Positions 16,521 to 22,897 of a stretch of 37,605 nt of DNA are shown here, one piece after another. The translations under genes were made by a program, and so were the position numbers. The notes under the pieces are model-generated. The model had not been told where the DNA came from, did not search any database, and saw nothing but the letters and a program-made list of their open reading frames with translations. Position 1 is the stretch's first letter, and every line of letters starts with the position of its first letter. Origin of the DNA: Pseudomonadota bacterium (GTDB taxonomy: Bacteria > Pseudomonadota > Gammaproteobacteria > Burkholderiales > Casimicrobiaceae); the NCBI GenBank assembly GCA_018241745.1, contig JAFEDG010000010.1:1-37605 (forward strand), read 5' to 3'.

Positions 16521-17266
16521 CAGTACTTGCCGCCGCGCGCGTCGAGCAGCGCCGCCGTCACGAAGCCGGCTTCGTCGCTTGCAAGCCACAGGATGGCGGC
16601 CGCGATCTCGTCCGGCGTGCCGATGCGCCCCATGGGCGTCTGCGCGAGCAGCGTGTCGAGCTGCCCTGGCGGTCGCCCGACGTGGATGTCCGTGTCGATG
16701 AGCCCGGGCCGCACGGCGTTGACGCGGATGCCCTCGCGCGCCACCTCGCGCGCAAGGCCGATCGTCATCGCGTCCAGCGCAGCCTTGCTGGCCGCGTAGT
16801 GGACGTAGACGCCGGGCGAACCGTTCTCCGCCGCGCCCGACGACACGTTGACGATGGAGCCGCCCTGGCCGCCGTGCGCGGTCGACATCCGCTTCACGGC
16901 CTCGCGGGCGCACAGGAACGCGCCGGCGACGTTGGTGCGCAGTACGTCGTAGAGCCCGGCGGCATCGAGCGTATCGAGCCGGCCGATCGGGCCCACGATG
17001 CCCGCGTTGTTGACGAGCAGCGTCAGCGGGCCGAGCGCATCGGCGGCACGCAAGCCGCGCAGCACGTCGTCCTCGCGGCCGACGTCCACCTGCACGGCGA
17101 TAGCGCGCCCGTCCGCACGCTCGATCGCGGCGACGACGCCGTCTGCCGCCGCCTTGCCGCTGCGATAGAAAATCGCGACCGCGTAGCCGCGCGCTGCGGC
17201 GAGCCGCGCGGTGGCGGCACCGATGCCGCGCCCACCACCCGTGACGATCGCGACGCCGCGCGACAT
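16520..17266 (-). CDS. Short-chain dehydrogenase/reductase (SDR)
   Basis: The protein is 248 residues from MSRGVAIVTGGGRGIGAATA. The classical SDR elements are TGGGRGIG for NAD(P), LVNNAG, NVSSGAAENG and YVHYAASK with the Tyr-x3-Lys pair, followed by VNAVRPGLIDTDIH. The C-terminus ends ALLDARGGKY where most members have a GG-x strand. It starts the half-operon SDR-UgpA-UgpE by a TGATG overlap. An SDR inside a CUT1 importer operon suggests oxidation of an imported polyol, sugar or sugar acid, but the substrate is unknown. An extended start at 17380 adds 38 residues that do not look like SDR and would run into the intergenic region. Confidence 0.9.
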   Translation of the reverse strand: MSRGVAIVTGGGRGIGAATARLAAARGYAVAIFYRSGKAAADGVVAAIERADGRAIAVQVDVGREDDVLRGLRAADALGPLTLLVNNAGIVGPIGRLDTLDAAGLYDVLRTNVAGAFLCAREAVKRMSTAHGGQGGSIVNVSSGAAENGSPGVYVHYAASKAALDAMTIGLAREVAREGIRVNAVRPGLIDTDIHVGRPPGQLDTLLAQTPMGRIGTPDEIAAAILWLASDEAGFVTAALLDARGGKY

Positions 17267-17390
17267 CAGCGACGAGGTTCCGGCGAGCGGCCCACTTGCC
17301 GCCGACCGGTGTTCGTTACGACAACGTCGTGCGGGCGCATAGTGGGGAGGCCGAAACAGGCTCGATCCGTGCGATGGCACACATTATAAA

Positions 17391-17409
17391 GGGCGGCTCG
17401 ATGCCGCCC
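17391..17409. repeat. GC-rich hairpin GGGCGGC-TCGAT-GCCGCCC
   Basis: A perfect 7-bp stem with a five-base loop lies in the 221-bp divergent gap between the SDR and the Omp85-like gene. Read on the minus strand it is followed by TTTATAATG, giving a terminator-like look, but nothing is transcribed toward it on that strand within the gap. It could instead act in the leader of the plus-strand Omp85-like mRNA, or be a protein site. Confidence 0.35.
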
Positions 17410-17454
17410 GCGACGTCTCGCGTGTCGAGAAACGGGATGCCCGGCCACTCGATA

Positions 17455-17473
17455 GTTGGTATCGTGAACCAAC
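17455..17473. promoter_or_regulatory. Inverted repeat GTTGGT-N7-ACCAAC before the Omp85-like gene
   Basis: Two perfect 6-bp arms separated by ATCGTGA end 14 bp before the ATG at 17488. The position suits an operator close to the start codon or a weak leader hairpin. No sigma-70 promoter with both boxes could be placed convincingly upstream; the AT-rich ACATTATAAA at 17381-17390 is the only candidate -10-like patch in the gap and lacks a matching -35. Confidence 0.35.
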
Positions 17474-17487
17474 GCACGTGGGGTCCC

Positions 17488-18708
17488 ATGGAGAATCGCG
17501 CATCGAACCGGACATTCGCGATGCTCGCGTTGCACGCGCTGCTCGCCTTGCTGACGGCCTTCCCGACGGCGAACGCGCGTGCACAAACCACCGGACCGGC
17601 CGCGCCGGAGGACGCCGCGCCGCCGGCGGCCGGCAACGGCGGCATCGCCTCGCGCTTCATCGATCCCCGGGATGGCCAACTCGACGTCAGCGAATTTCTC
17701 GAACACGCGCACGGGTTCCTGCCGATTCCGATCGTGATCACAGAGCCCGCCATCGGCTACGGCGGCGGTCTTGCCGGCATGTTTCTGCGCCCGCGCAGCG
17801 AGGCCGGCGAAGAAGGCTGGTCCCGGCCCGACATTTCCGCCATCGGCGCATTCGGCACGCAGAACGGTACGTGGGGCGCCTTTGCGGGCGACGTCAGTCG
17901 CTGGATGGATGGGCGCTTGCGCACGCTCGTCGGCGTGGGCACGGGCCGCGTGAACCTCGACTTCTACGGTCTCGGGGCCGACACCACGTCGCTGGACCAG
18001 GGCGCGCGCTATTCGCTCGACTTCACCGGCGCCGTCGCGCAAGCCAACTGGCAGCTCGCTCCGCACTCGCCCTGGGCCGTGGGCATCCGCTACGTCTACG
18101 CGACGGTGGATCCGATACTGCGCGACGAAGCCGACTTCCCCGACCTGGCCAACCGCGTCCGGGTCAACGTGTCGGCGCCATCACCGGTGCTGGAATACGA
18201 CACGCGCGACAACATCTTTACGCCCACGCGGGGAATCTATTCCGAATCGTCGTGGGTGGCCTCGCGCAAGGCCTTCGGCTCAACCGACGACTTCGACCGC
18301 TTCACGCAGGTGTTGATGGGGTGGTACCCGGTGTCGCCCGACGTTATCGTGGGCGCGCGGGGCAATTATTCCTGGTCGTCGAGCGGCACGCCGTTTTTCC
18401 TGCGACCCTTCGTCCAGCTGCGCGGCGTCCCGGCGATGCGCTACCAGGGCGACCAGGCCGCATCGGTCGAAGTCGAGGGACGCTGGCGCTTCCATGGCCG
18501 CTGGAGCGTCGTCGCCTTCGGCGGGGGCGGCGCCACTCGCAGCGATCGCGACGCATTCACCGCAACGCAGAACGTGGGCAGCGGGGGAGCCGGCATCCGC
18601 TATACGGTGGCGCGCAAGTTCGGGATGGACGTCGGCATGGACGTCGCCCACAGCCCGGGCACGACGGCGGTCTACCTCGTGGTCGGCAACGCCTGGTTCA
18701 GACCCTGA
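17488..18708 (+). CDS. Omp85-family outer-membrane barrel protein without POTRA domains
   Basis: The protein is 406 residues from MENRASNRTFAML, chosen because it gives a clean signal peptide (hydrophobic ~10-27, cleavage likely after ANARA at 32). Longer in-frame starts add an unlikely 64-residue leader. The mature part has alternating beta-strand patterns. Family features are VLEYDTRDNIFTPTRG at about 234-249 and FVQLRGVPAMRYQGDQ around 307-322, the latter resembling the L6 RG motif of Omp85 barrels. Only ~45 residues separate the signal peptide from the barrel, too few for a POTRA domain (~75). It should therefore be a barrel-only bacterial-surface-antigen-type protein (PF01103). It is the only plus-strand gene between the two halves of the ABC importer locus. 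A role in outer-membrane passage of the importer's substrate is possible but speculative. Confidence 0.8.
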   Translation: MENRASNRTFAMLALHALLALLTAFPTANARAQTTGPAAPEDAAPPAAGNGGIASRFIDPRDGQLDVSEFLEHAHGFLPIPIVITEPAIGYGGGLAGMFLRPRSEAGEEGWSRPDISAIGAFGTQNGTWGAFAGDVSRWMDGRLRTLVGVGTGRVNLDFYGLGADTTSLDQGARYSLDFTGAVAQANWQLAPHSPWAVGIRYVYATVDPILRDEADFPDLANRVRVNVSAPSPVLEYDTRDNIFTPTRGIYSESSWVASRKAFGSTDDFDRFTQVLMGWYPVSPDVIVGARGNYSWSSSGTPFFLRPFVQLRGVPAMRYQGDQAASVEVEGRWRFHGRWSVVAFGGGGATRSDRDAFTATQNVGSGGAGIRYTVARKFGMDVGMDVAHSPGTTAVYLVVGNAWFRP

Positions 18709-18783
18709 CGACGGAGACCGGGCGGATCCGCAGTTGATTCACCGCGTGCCGGAACGCTACGACCGGCGCATGGGCCGGTGAGG

Positions 18784-18825
18784 CGTGGCCTCTCCCGCCA
18801 AAGGCGCGGGCACGGAGAGGCCACG
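18784..18825. terminator. Long hairpin between convergent genes, probable bidirectional terminator
   Basis: A perfect 12-bp inverted repeat has arms CGTGGCCTCTCC at 18784-18795 and GGAGAGGCCACG at 18814-18825. The 18-base loop itself contains CGCC-AAA-GGCG, so a longer two-part stem is possible. It lies between the convergent Omp85-like gene (stop 18708) and UgpB-like gene (stop 18837). No T-run of four or more follows on either side, so termination efficiency is uncertain, but position and symmetry fit a shared terminator. Confidence 0.65.
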
Positions 18826-18836
18826 GACGGTAGCGA

Positions 18837-20132
18837 TCAGCGATACGGCTTCAGCAGCCGGTCGGCCTCGCGCTGCGCGTCCTTCATCGCCGCTTCCGGC
18901 GTCTTGCTGCCGAGCAGCGCCGCCTGCAGGCCGTCGTTCAGCGCCTTGGTGACGCGCTGGTTGTCGTGCGTCGACAGCTCCGCCTTCGCATAAGGCAACT
19001 GGTCGCGCGCGACGGCGGCCGGGGGGAAGCCCTCGACGTACTTCTTCATCACCGGCGTGTCCCAGGCCTGCGGGCGCACGGCGACGTAGCCCGTGTCGAT
19101 GCCCCACTGCGCGGCGCGCTCCGGCGACGTGACCCACTTGACGAACTTGAACGCCGCCTCGCGCTGCGCCGGCGTCGACTTCTTGAACAGGTAGAAGTTG
19201 CCGCCGCCCGTCGGGCTGCCGCGCTGCTTCGAGGCCGGCAGCATCGCGACGCCGAAGTCGAACTTCGCGTTGTTCTTGACGTTCGTCAGGTTGCCGGTCG
19301 TGGTCCACATCATCGCGACCTTCTTCTCGAAGAAGTCCTTCGGCGTCGTGCCCCACTCGACGATGCCTTCCGGATGCACCTTGTACTTCTTCACGAGGTC
19401 CACCCAGTACTGCAGCGCGCCGATCACTTCCGGCTTGTCGTAGTAGGTTTCCGTGCCGGCTTGGTTCATCAGGTTGGCGCCGTTCTGGATCGCGAGCGCC
19501 TGGAACAGCCAGTACGGGAAGCCGGACGACGGGATCTGGATGCCCCATTGCGTCACGTTGCCGGACGCGTCGCGCTTGGTGAGCTTCTGCGCGGCGGCGG
19601 TGAGCTCGGTCCAGTTCTGCGGCGGCTTGTTTGGATCGAGCCCCGCTTCCCTGAACAGCTCCTTGTTGTAGAACATCACGATCGTCGAGCGCTGGAACGG
19701 AATGCCCCAGGTCTTGCCGCCGGTCTGGCTGTTCTCCATGAACGCGGGATAGAAGCTCGCGAGCCAGGCCTTGTCCTCCGGCGTCTTCACGAGGTCGTCG
19801 AACGGCACGATCGCGTCTTCGTCGATCAGCGTGAACATGTCGGTGGACAGCAGGATCGACGTCGTCGGCGCGTCGCCGCTCTTCACCGCCGTCAGCACCT
19901 TGGCGATCGATTCCTGGTAGCTGCCCGAGTAGATGGGCTTCAGCTTGATCCCGGGGTTCTCCTTCTCGAAGTCGGCAGCGAAGCCGTCGATGATCTTGGT
20001 GATCGGGCCGCCGACGGCCACCGGGTAATAGAACGGCACCTCGACCGGTGCCTGCGCGAGCGCGGGCAACGCGACCGCCGCGAGCAGCGCGAGTGCACGA
20101 CGCAGGTGTGGAATGCAGCGTTGGAACAACAT
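18837..20132 (-). CDS. ABC importer solute-binding protein, UgpB-like
   Basis: The protein is 431 residues from ATG at 20132 behind a strong GAGGGAGGAG site. An Arg-containing signal peptide (RRALALLAAVALPALAQA) targets it to the periplasm. The mature protein starts VEVPFYYPVAVGGPITKIIDGFAADFEKENPG (region ~29-60), followed by YNKELFREAGLDPNKPPQNW, FDFGVAMLPASKQRG and FKFVKWVTSPERAAQWGIDTGY, the standard layout of CUT1 binding proteins. Among these the resemblance to UgpB is clearest. The substrate pocket cannot be read, so glycerol-3-phosphate is only one candidate. It lies 44 bp after the ATPase gene on the same strand; the matching permeases are beyond the Omp85-like gene. Confidence 0.9.
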   Translation of the reverse strand: MLFQRCIPHLRRALALLAAVALPALAQAPVEVPFYYPVAVGGPITKIIDGFAADFEKENPGIKLKPIYSGSYQESIAKVLTAVKSGDAPTTSILLSTDMFTLIDEDAIVPFDDLVKTPEDKAWLASFYPAFMENSQTGGKTWGIPFQRSTIVMFYNKELFREAGLDPNKPPQNWTELTAAAQKLTKRDASGNVTQWGIQIPSSGFPYWLFQALAIQNGANLMNQAGTETYYDKPEVIGALQYWVDLVKKYKVHPEGIVEWGTTPKDFFEKKVAMMWTTTGNLTNVKNNAKFDFGVAMLPASKQRGSPTGGGNFYLFKKSTPAQREAAFKFVKWVTSPERAAQWGIDTGYVAVRPQAWDTPVMKKYVEGFPPAAVARDQLPYAKAELSTHDNQRVTKALNDGLQAALLGSKTPEAAMKDAQREADRLLKPYR

Positions 20133-20176
20133 GGCTTCTCCTCCCTCGACGAAAACGGATGTGAAAGCGGTGGCGA

Positions 20177-21268
20177 TCACGCGAGCAGCGTCGCGTGGTG
20201 TGCGGCGGGCGCCAGCGGGCGTCGCTGCCCGGACGCGTCGAACCAGTGCGTTGCGCCCGGCGCCCAGCGCAGGCGGGTGGCGTCGCCGGCACGCAGCGCC
20301 GTGCGCCCCGGCACGCGGGCCTGCACGGCGGCCGTGCCGACGCGGCACGCGATCATCGAATCGGCGCCCAGGTACTCGACACTATCCACCTGGGCGGACA
20401 CGCCGCCGTCGCGCGTGACGTCGACATGCTCGGGCCGCACGCCCAGCGTGCCGCCGGCGCACGCGGCAGGCAGTACGGCCGGACCGTCGGTGCCGGCCAC
20501 CACCGCGCCGCCGGCGCCGGCGGCGAGCGGCAGCAGGTTCATCGGTGGCGTGCCGATGAAGCGCGCGACGAACGTGTTGGCCGGCTCCTCGTACAGGTCC
20601 GCCGGCGTGCCGTTCTGCTCGATGCGCCCCTTGTTCAGCAGGATCACCCGGTCGGCCATCGACATCGCCTCGACCTGGTCGTGCGTGACATAGAGCATCG
20701 TGATGCCCAGCGCGCGCTGCAGCTTGCGGATCTCGGCGCGCATGTCGGCGCGCAGTTGCGCGTCGAGGTTCGACAGCGGCTCGTCCATCAGGCAGATCGG
20801 CGCCTCGGCGATCACCGCGCGGCCGAGCGCCACCCGCTGCTGCTGGCCGCCGGACAGCTGCGACGGCTTGCGCGCGAGCAGCGGCGTGAGGCCCAGCAAC
20901 TCGGCCGTACGCGCGAGCCGCGCCGCGCGCTCGGCCGGCGGGACGCGGCGCACCTTGAGCCCGAACAGGATGTTTTCCTCGACCGACAGGTGCGGGAACA
21001 ACGCATACGACTGGAACACCATCGAGATGTTGCGCTCGGCCGGTGGCAGTTTCGTGACATCGCAATCGCCGATCAGGATGCGCCCCGTGTCGGCTTCCTC
21101 GAGCCCCGCGACGAGCCGCAGCGTCGTCGACTTGCCGCAGCCCGACGGACCCAGCAGCACGTTCAGCGTGCCCGGCTCGAGCACGAACGACAGGTCGTCG
21201 ACGGCGTGCACGCGGCCGTCGGCGGTGGCCCAATGCTTGGCGAGTCGCTCGGCGACGATGGCGGACAC
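20177..21268 (-). CDS. ABC importer ATPase, UgpC/MalK-like
   Basis: The protein is 363 residues from GTG at 21268. Motifs are GPSGCGKST (Walker A, about 40-48), Q-loop SMVFQSYALFPHLSV, signature LSGGQQQRVALGRA, ICLMDEPLSNLD (Walker B and D-loop) and YVTHDQVEAMSMADR (H-loop). The C-terminal ~120 residues contain MNLLPL, LGVRPEHVDVT and the OB/TOBE fold typical of MalK/UgpC proteins that serve sugar importers. It precedes the solute-binding protein and should energise the two permeases encoded at 14791-16520. The ATPase may be shared with other CUT1 systems, a known feature of this family. Confidence 0.93.
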   Translation of the reverse strand: MSAIVAERLAKHWATADGRVHAVDDLSFVLEPGTLNVLLGPSGCGKSTTLRLVAGLEEADTGRILIGDCDVTKLPPAERNISMVFQSYALFPHLSVEENILFGLKVRRVPPAERAARLARTAELLGLTPLLARKPSQLSGGQQQRVALGRAVIAEAPICLMDEPLSNLDAQLRADMRAEIRKLQRALGITMLYVTHDQVEAMSMADRVILLNKGRIEQNGTPADLYEEPANTFVARFIGTPPMNLLPLAAGAGGAVVAGTDGPAVLPAACAGGTLGVRPEHVDVTRDGGVSAQVDSVEYLGADSMIACRVGTAAVQARVPGRTALRAGDATRLRWAPGATHWFDASGQRRPLAPAAHHATLLA

Positions 21269-21361
21269 GGTCAGGCTTCCTTCGCGCGAGATCGCGCCGA
21301 TTGCGGCGCATGTTACCGCAGTCGCCGCGACAGCCGGCCGCGACCGGCGGCCACGCGCAGT

Positions 21362-21691
21362 TCAGCGGCGGCGCGCCGCGCCGCCGTCGAGGCTGATGCG
21401 CGCGTGGGTGCCATCCGCCCACGCGGTGTACGTCGCGGCCTTCAACGTATCCAGGCCCAGCACGCTGCCGTCGGCGAGATCGTAGCGCCATCCGCACTGG
21501 CGGCACGTCACGACCCGGGCGGCGAGCATGCCACCGGCAAGCGACGTGCCGCAGCGCAGGCAACCATCCTCGATCGCGTAGAGCACGCCGCCCACGTTGA
21601 ACAGCGCCACGGGGTGTTCCCGCACCTGCGCGCGCAGCCCCGCCCCGATCGCGGGCAGCGGCAGCGTATGCAGCGTGGCCGCACGCGTCAT
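21362..21691 (-). CDS. Rieske-fold-like protein with four cysteines in place of Cys2His2
   Basis: The protein is 109 residues. The layout is that of a Rieske [2Fe-2S] ferredoxin: VREHPVALFNVGGVLYAIEDG, then the first metal loop, then VVT and the second loop followed by GWRYDLADGSVLGL. The ligand positions differ. Instead of C-x-H ... C-x2-H the loops read CLRCGTSL and CRQCGWRY, giving Cys44-x2-Cys47-x15-Cys63-x2-Cys66 and no His in either loop. This predicts an all-cysteine cluster or a zinc/rubredoxin-like site. No signal peptide or membrane helix is present. It is divergent from an AraC-type gene 81 bp away and lies 93 bp downstream of the ABC ATPase on the same strand. Its redox partner is not identifiable here. 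Confidence 0.8.
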   Translation of the reverse strand: MTRAATLHTLPLPAIGAGLRAQVREHPVALFNVGGVLYAIEDGCLRCGTSLAGGMLAARVVTCRQCGWRYDLADGSVLGLDTLKAATYTAWADGTHARISLDGGAARRR

Positions 21692-21734
21692 CGCCCGCTT
21701 CCCCGCACGCTGTCGCGCGCGTTGTACTGCGAAT

Positions 21735-21764
21735 TTGACAATCTCCTGCCGCGCTCTAGACAAT
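21735..21764 (+). promoter_or_regulatory. Candidate sigma-70 promoter for the AraC-type gene
   Basis: A perfect -35 box TTGACA lies at 21735-21740. With an 18-bp spacer, GACAAT at 21759-21764 matches four of six -10 bases; TAGACA at 21757 with a 16-bp spacer is the alternative. Transcription would start around 21771, right at the annotated ATG (21773). The mRNA would then be leaderless, or the real start is the ATG at 21794, which has AGGA four bases upstream. The promoter sits in the 81-bp divergent gap shared with the Rieske-like gene. Confidence 0.45.
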
Positions 21765-21772
21765 GCGGGCCG

Positions 21773-22897
21773 ATGAGCGTGCAGCAGGACGTGATGGTGG
21801 GCACGGCAGCCGAACCAGTCAGCCGGGTGAAGGAAGCGCGGGACATGTTGCTCGCCAAGGGCGCGCCCTGGCTGCAACGGGTGGGCGCCTTCACGCAACT
21901 GGCCGAGCTGATCCGCCAACTGGGTGGCGATCCGGGCAGCGTGTTCGCGCGCAACGGGCTCGCGCCGCGACTCGACGACCCGGAGGCCCGCGTACCATAC
22001 GCGTCCGTCGTCCAGGCGCTCAACGATGCGGCCGCGGAAACCGGATGCGAGCATCTGGGCCTGCTGGCGGGACGCATGTGGTCGCTAGCCGATCTGGGCA
22101 TCGTCGGCGAGCTCGTCGCCAACGCGCCGACGGTGCGCGACGCGCTGCGGACCCTGACCGTCTACCAGCACCTCAACAGCGGCGGCGGCATGGCGTTCTT
22201 CGTGCAGCGCGGCAACCTGTACGAGCTGGGCTACGCGATCTACCACCCCGGATTGTCCAACACGGGCGCGATGTACGACGCGCTGCTGGCGGGCGGCATC
22301 GGCTTCCTGCGGGAGATCTGCGGCGCAGCCTTCGTGCCGAGCGAAGTGCTGATGTCGCACCGCAAGCCGGCCGTTGCGACGGCCTATCGCAACCTGTTCC
22401 GGGTGATGCCGCGCTTCGGCGTGGAGACGTCGGCCATCCGCTTTCCCGCCACCTGGCTCGATCGGCGGATCGAAGGCAGCAACGCGATCCGCTATCGCGA
22501 CGGGGTGCGCCAGGCCGAGCGGCTGGGCAGGGGCACGGGCCTCGTGCAGCACGTCTGCCGCGCGCTGCGGCTGCTGTTGCTGCAGGGCCGCAACTCGGGC
22601 GACGACGTGGCGCAGATGCTGATGATGCACCGCCGCACGCTCAACCGGCGGCTCAAGGAGGAGGGCACGACGTTCCAGGCGCTGCTGGACGGCGTACGCT
22701 TCGAAGTGGCGCGCGAGATGCTGGCAACGCAAACGATTCCCCTGGACGACATTTCCGCGGCGCTCGGCTACGGCGGCATCGGCGCGTTCATGCGCTCGTT
22801 CCGTCGCTGGACCGGCACCACGCCCGGGCGCTGGCGGCGTGCGGCCGACACCGAAGTCGGAGCCGCTGACGTCGCCGGCGCCCGCCCCCACCGCTAG
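21773..22897 (+). CDS. AraC-family transcriptional regulator with arabinose-binding-like N-domain
   Basis: The protein is 374 residues from ATG at 21773 (MSVQQDVMVGTAAEPVSRV); ATG 21794 is also plausible. Residues ~35-230 match the PF12625 type N-terminal domain (QLAELIRQLGGDPGSVFARNGL, YASVVQALNDAAAETGCEHLG). The C-terminal ~85 residues hold two helix-turn-helix motifs, seen in DVAQMLMMHRRTLNRRLKEE and IPLDDISAALGYGGIGAFMR, ending FRRWTGTTPGRWRR. This is the OruR/ArgR-like or GadX-like branch of AraC regulators, which senses a small effector and activates neighbouring operons. It is divergent from the Rieske-like gene and convergent, with shared stop bases, on the decarboxylase/antiporter run. 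Either could be its target; the divergent gap is the more likely binding place. Confidence 0.9.
   Translation: MSVQQDVMVGTAAEPVSRVKEARDMLLAKGAPWLQRVGAFTQLAELIRQLGGDPGSVFARNGLAPRLDDPEARVPYASVVQALNDAAAETGCEHLGLLAGRMWSLADLGIVGELVANAPTVRDALRTLTVYQHLNSGGGMAFFVQRGNLYELGYAIYHPGLSNTGAMYDALLAGGIGFLREICGAAFVPSEVLMSHRKPAVATAYRNLFRVMPRFGVETSAIRFPATWLDRRIEGSNAIRYRDGVRQAERLGRGTGLVQHVCRALRLLLLQGRNSGDDVAQMLMMHRRTLNRRLKEEGTTFQALLDGVRFEVAREMLATQTIPLDDISAALGYGGIGAFMRSFRRWTGTTPGRWRRAADTEVGAADVAGARPHR

Noticed and set aside
17383..17388. TATAAT on the minus strand as promoter of the SDR half-operon
   Set aside because: The hexamer is perfect, but the position 17 bp upstream is GCGGGC, with no TTGACA-like box at 15-19 bp, and the GC-rich hairpin occupies that place.
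20195..21772. Possible long N-terminal extension of the AraC-type gene on the plus strand
   Set aside because: The frame stays open for 526 codons upstream but runs antisense to the ABC ATPase and Rieske-like genes, and its composition is Arg/His-rich. The promoter and the PF12625-like domain start near 21773.
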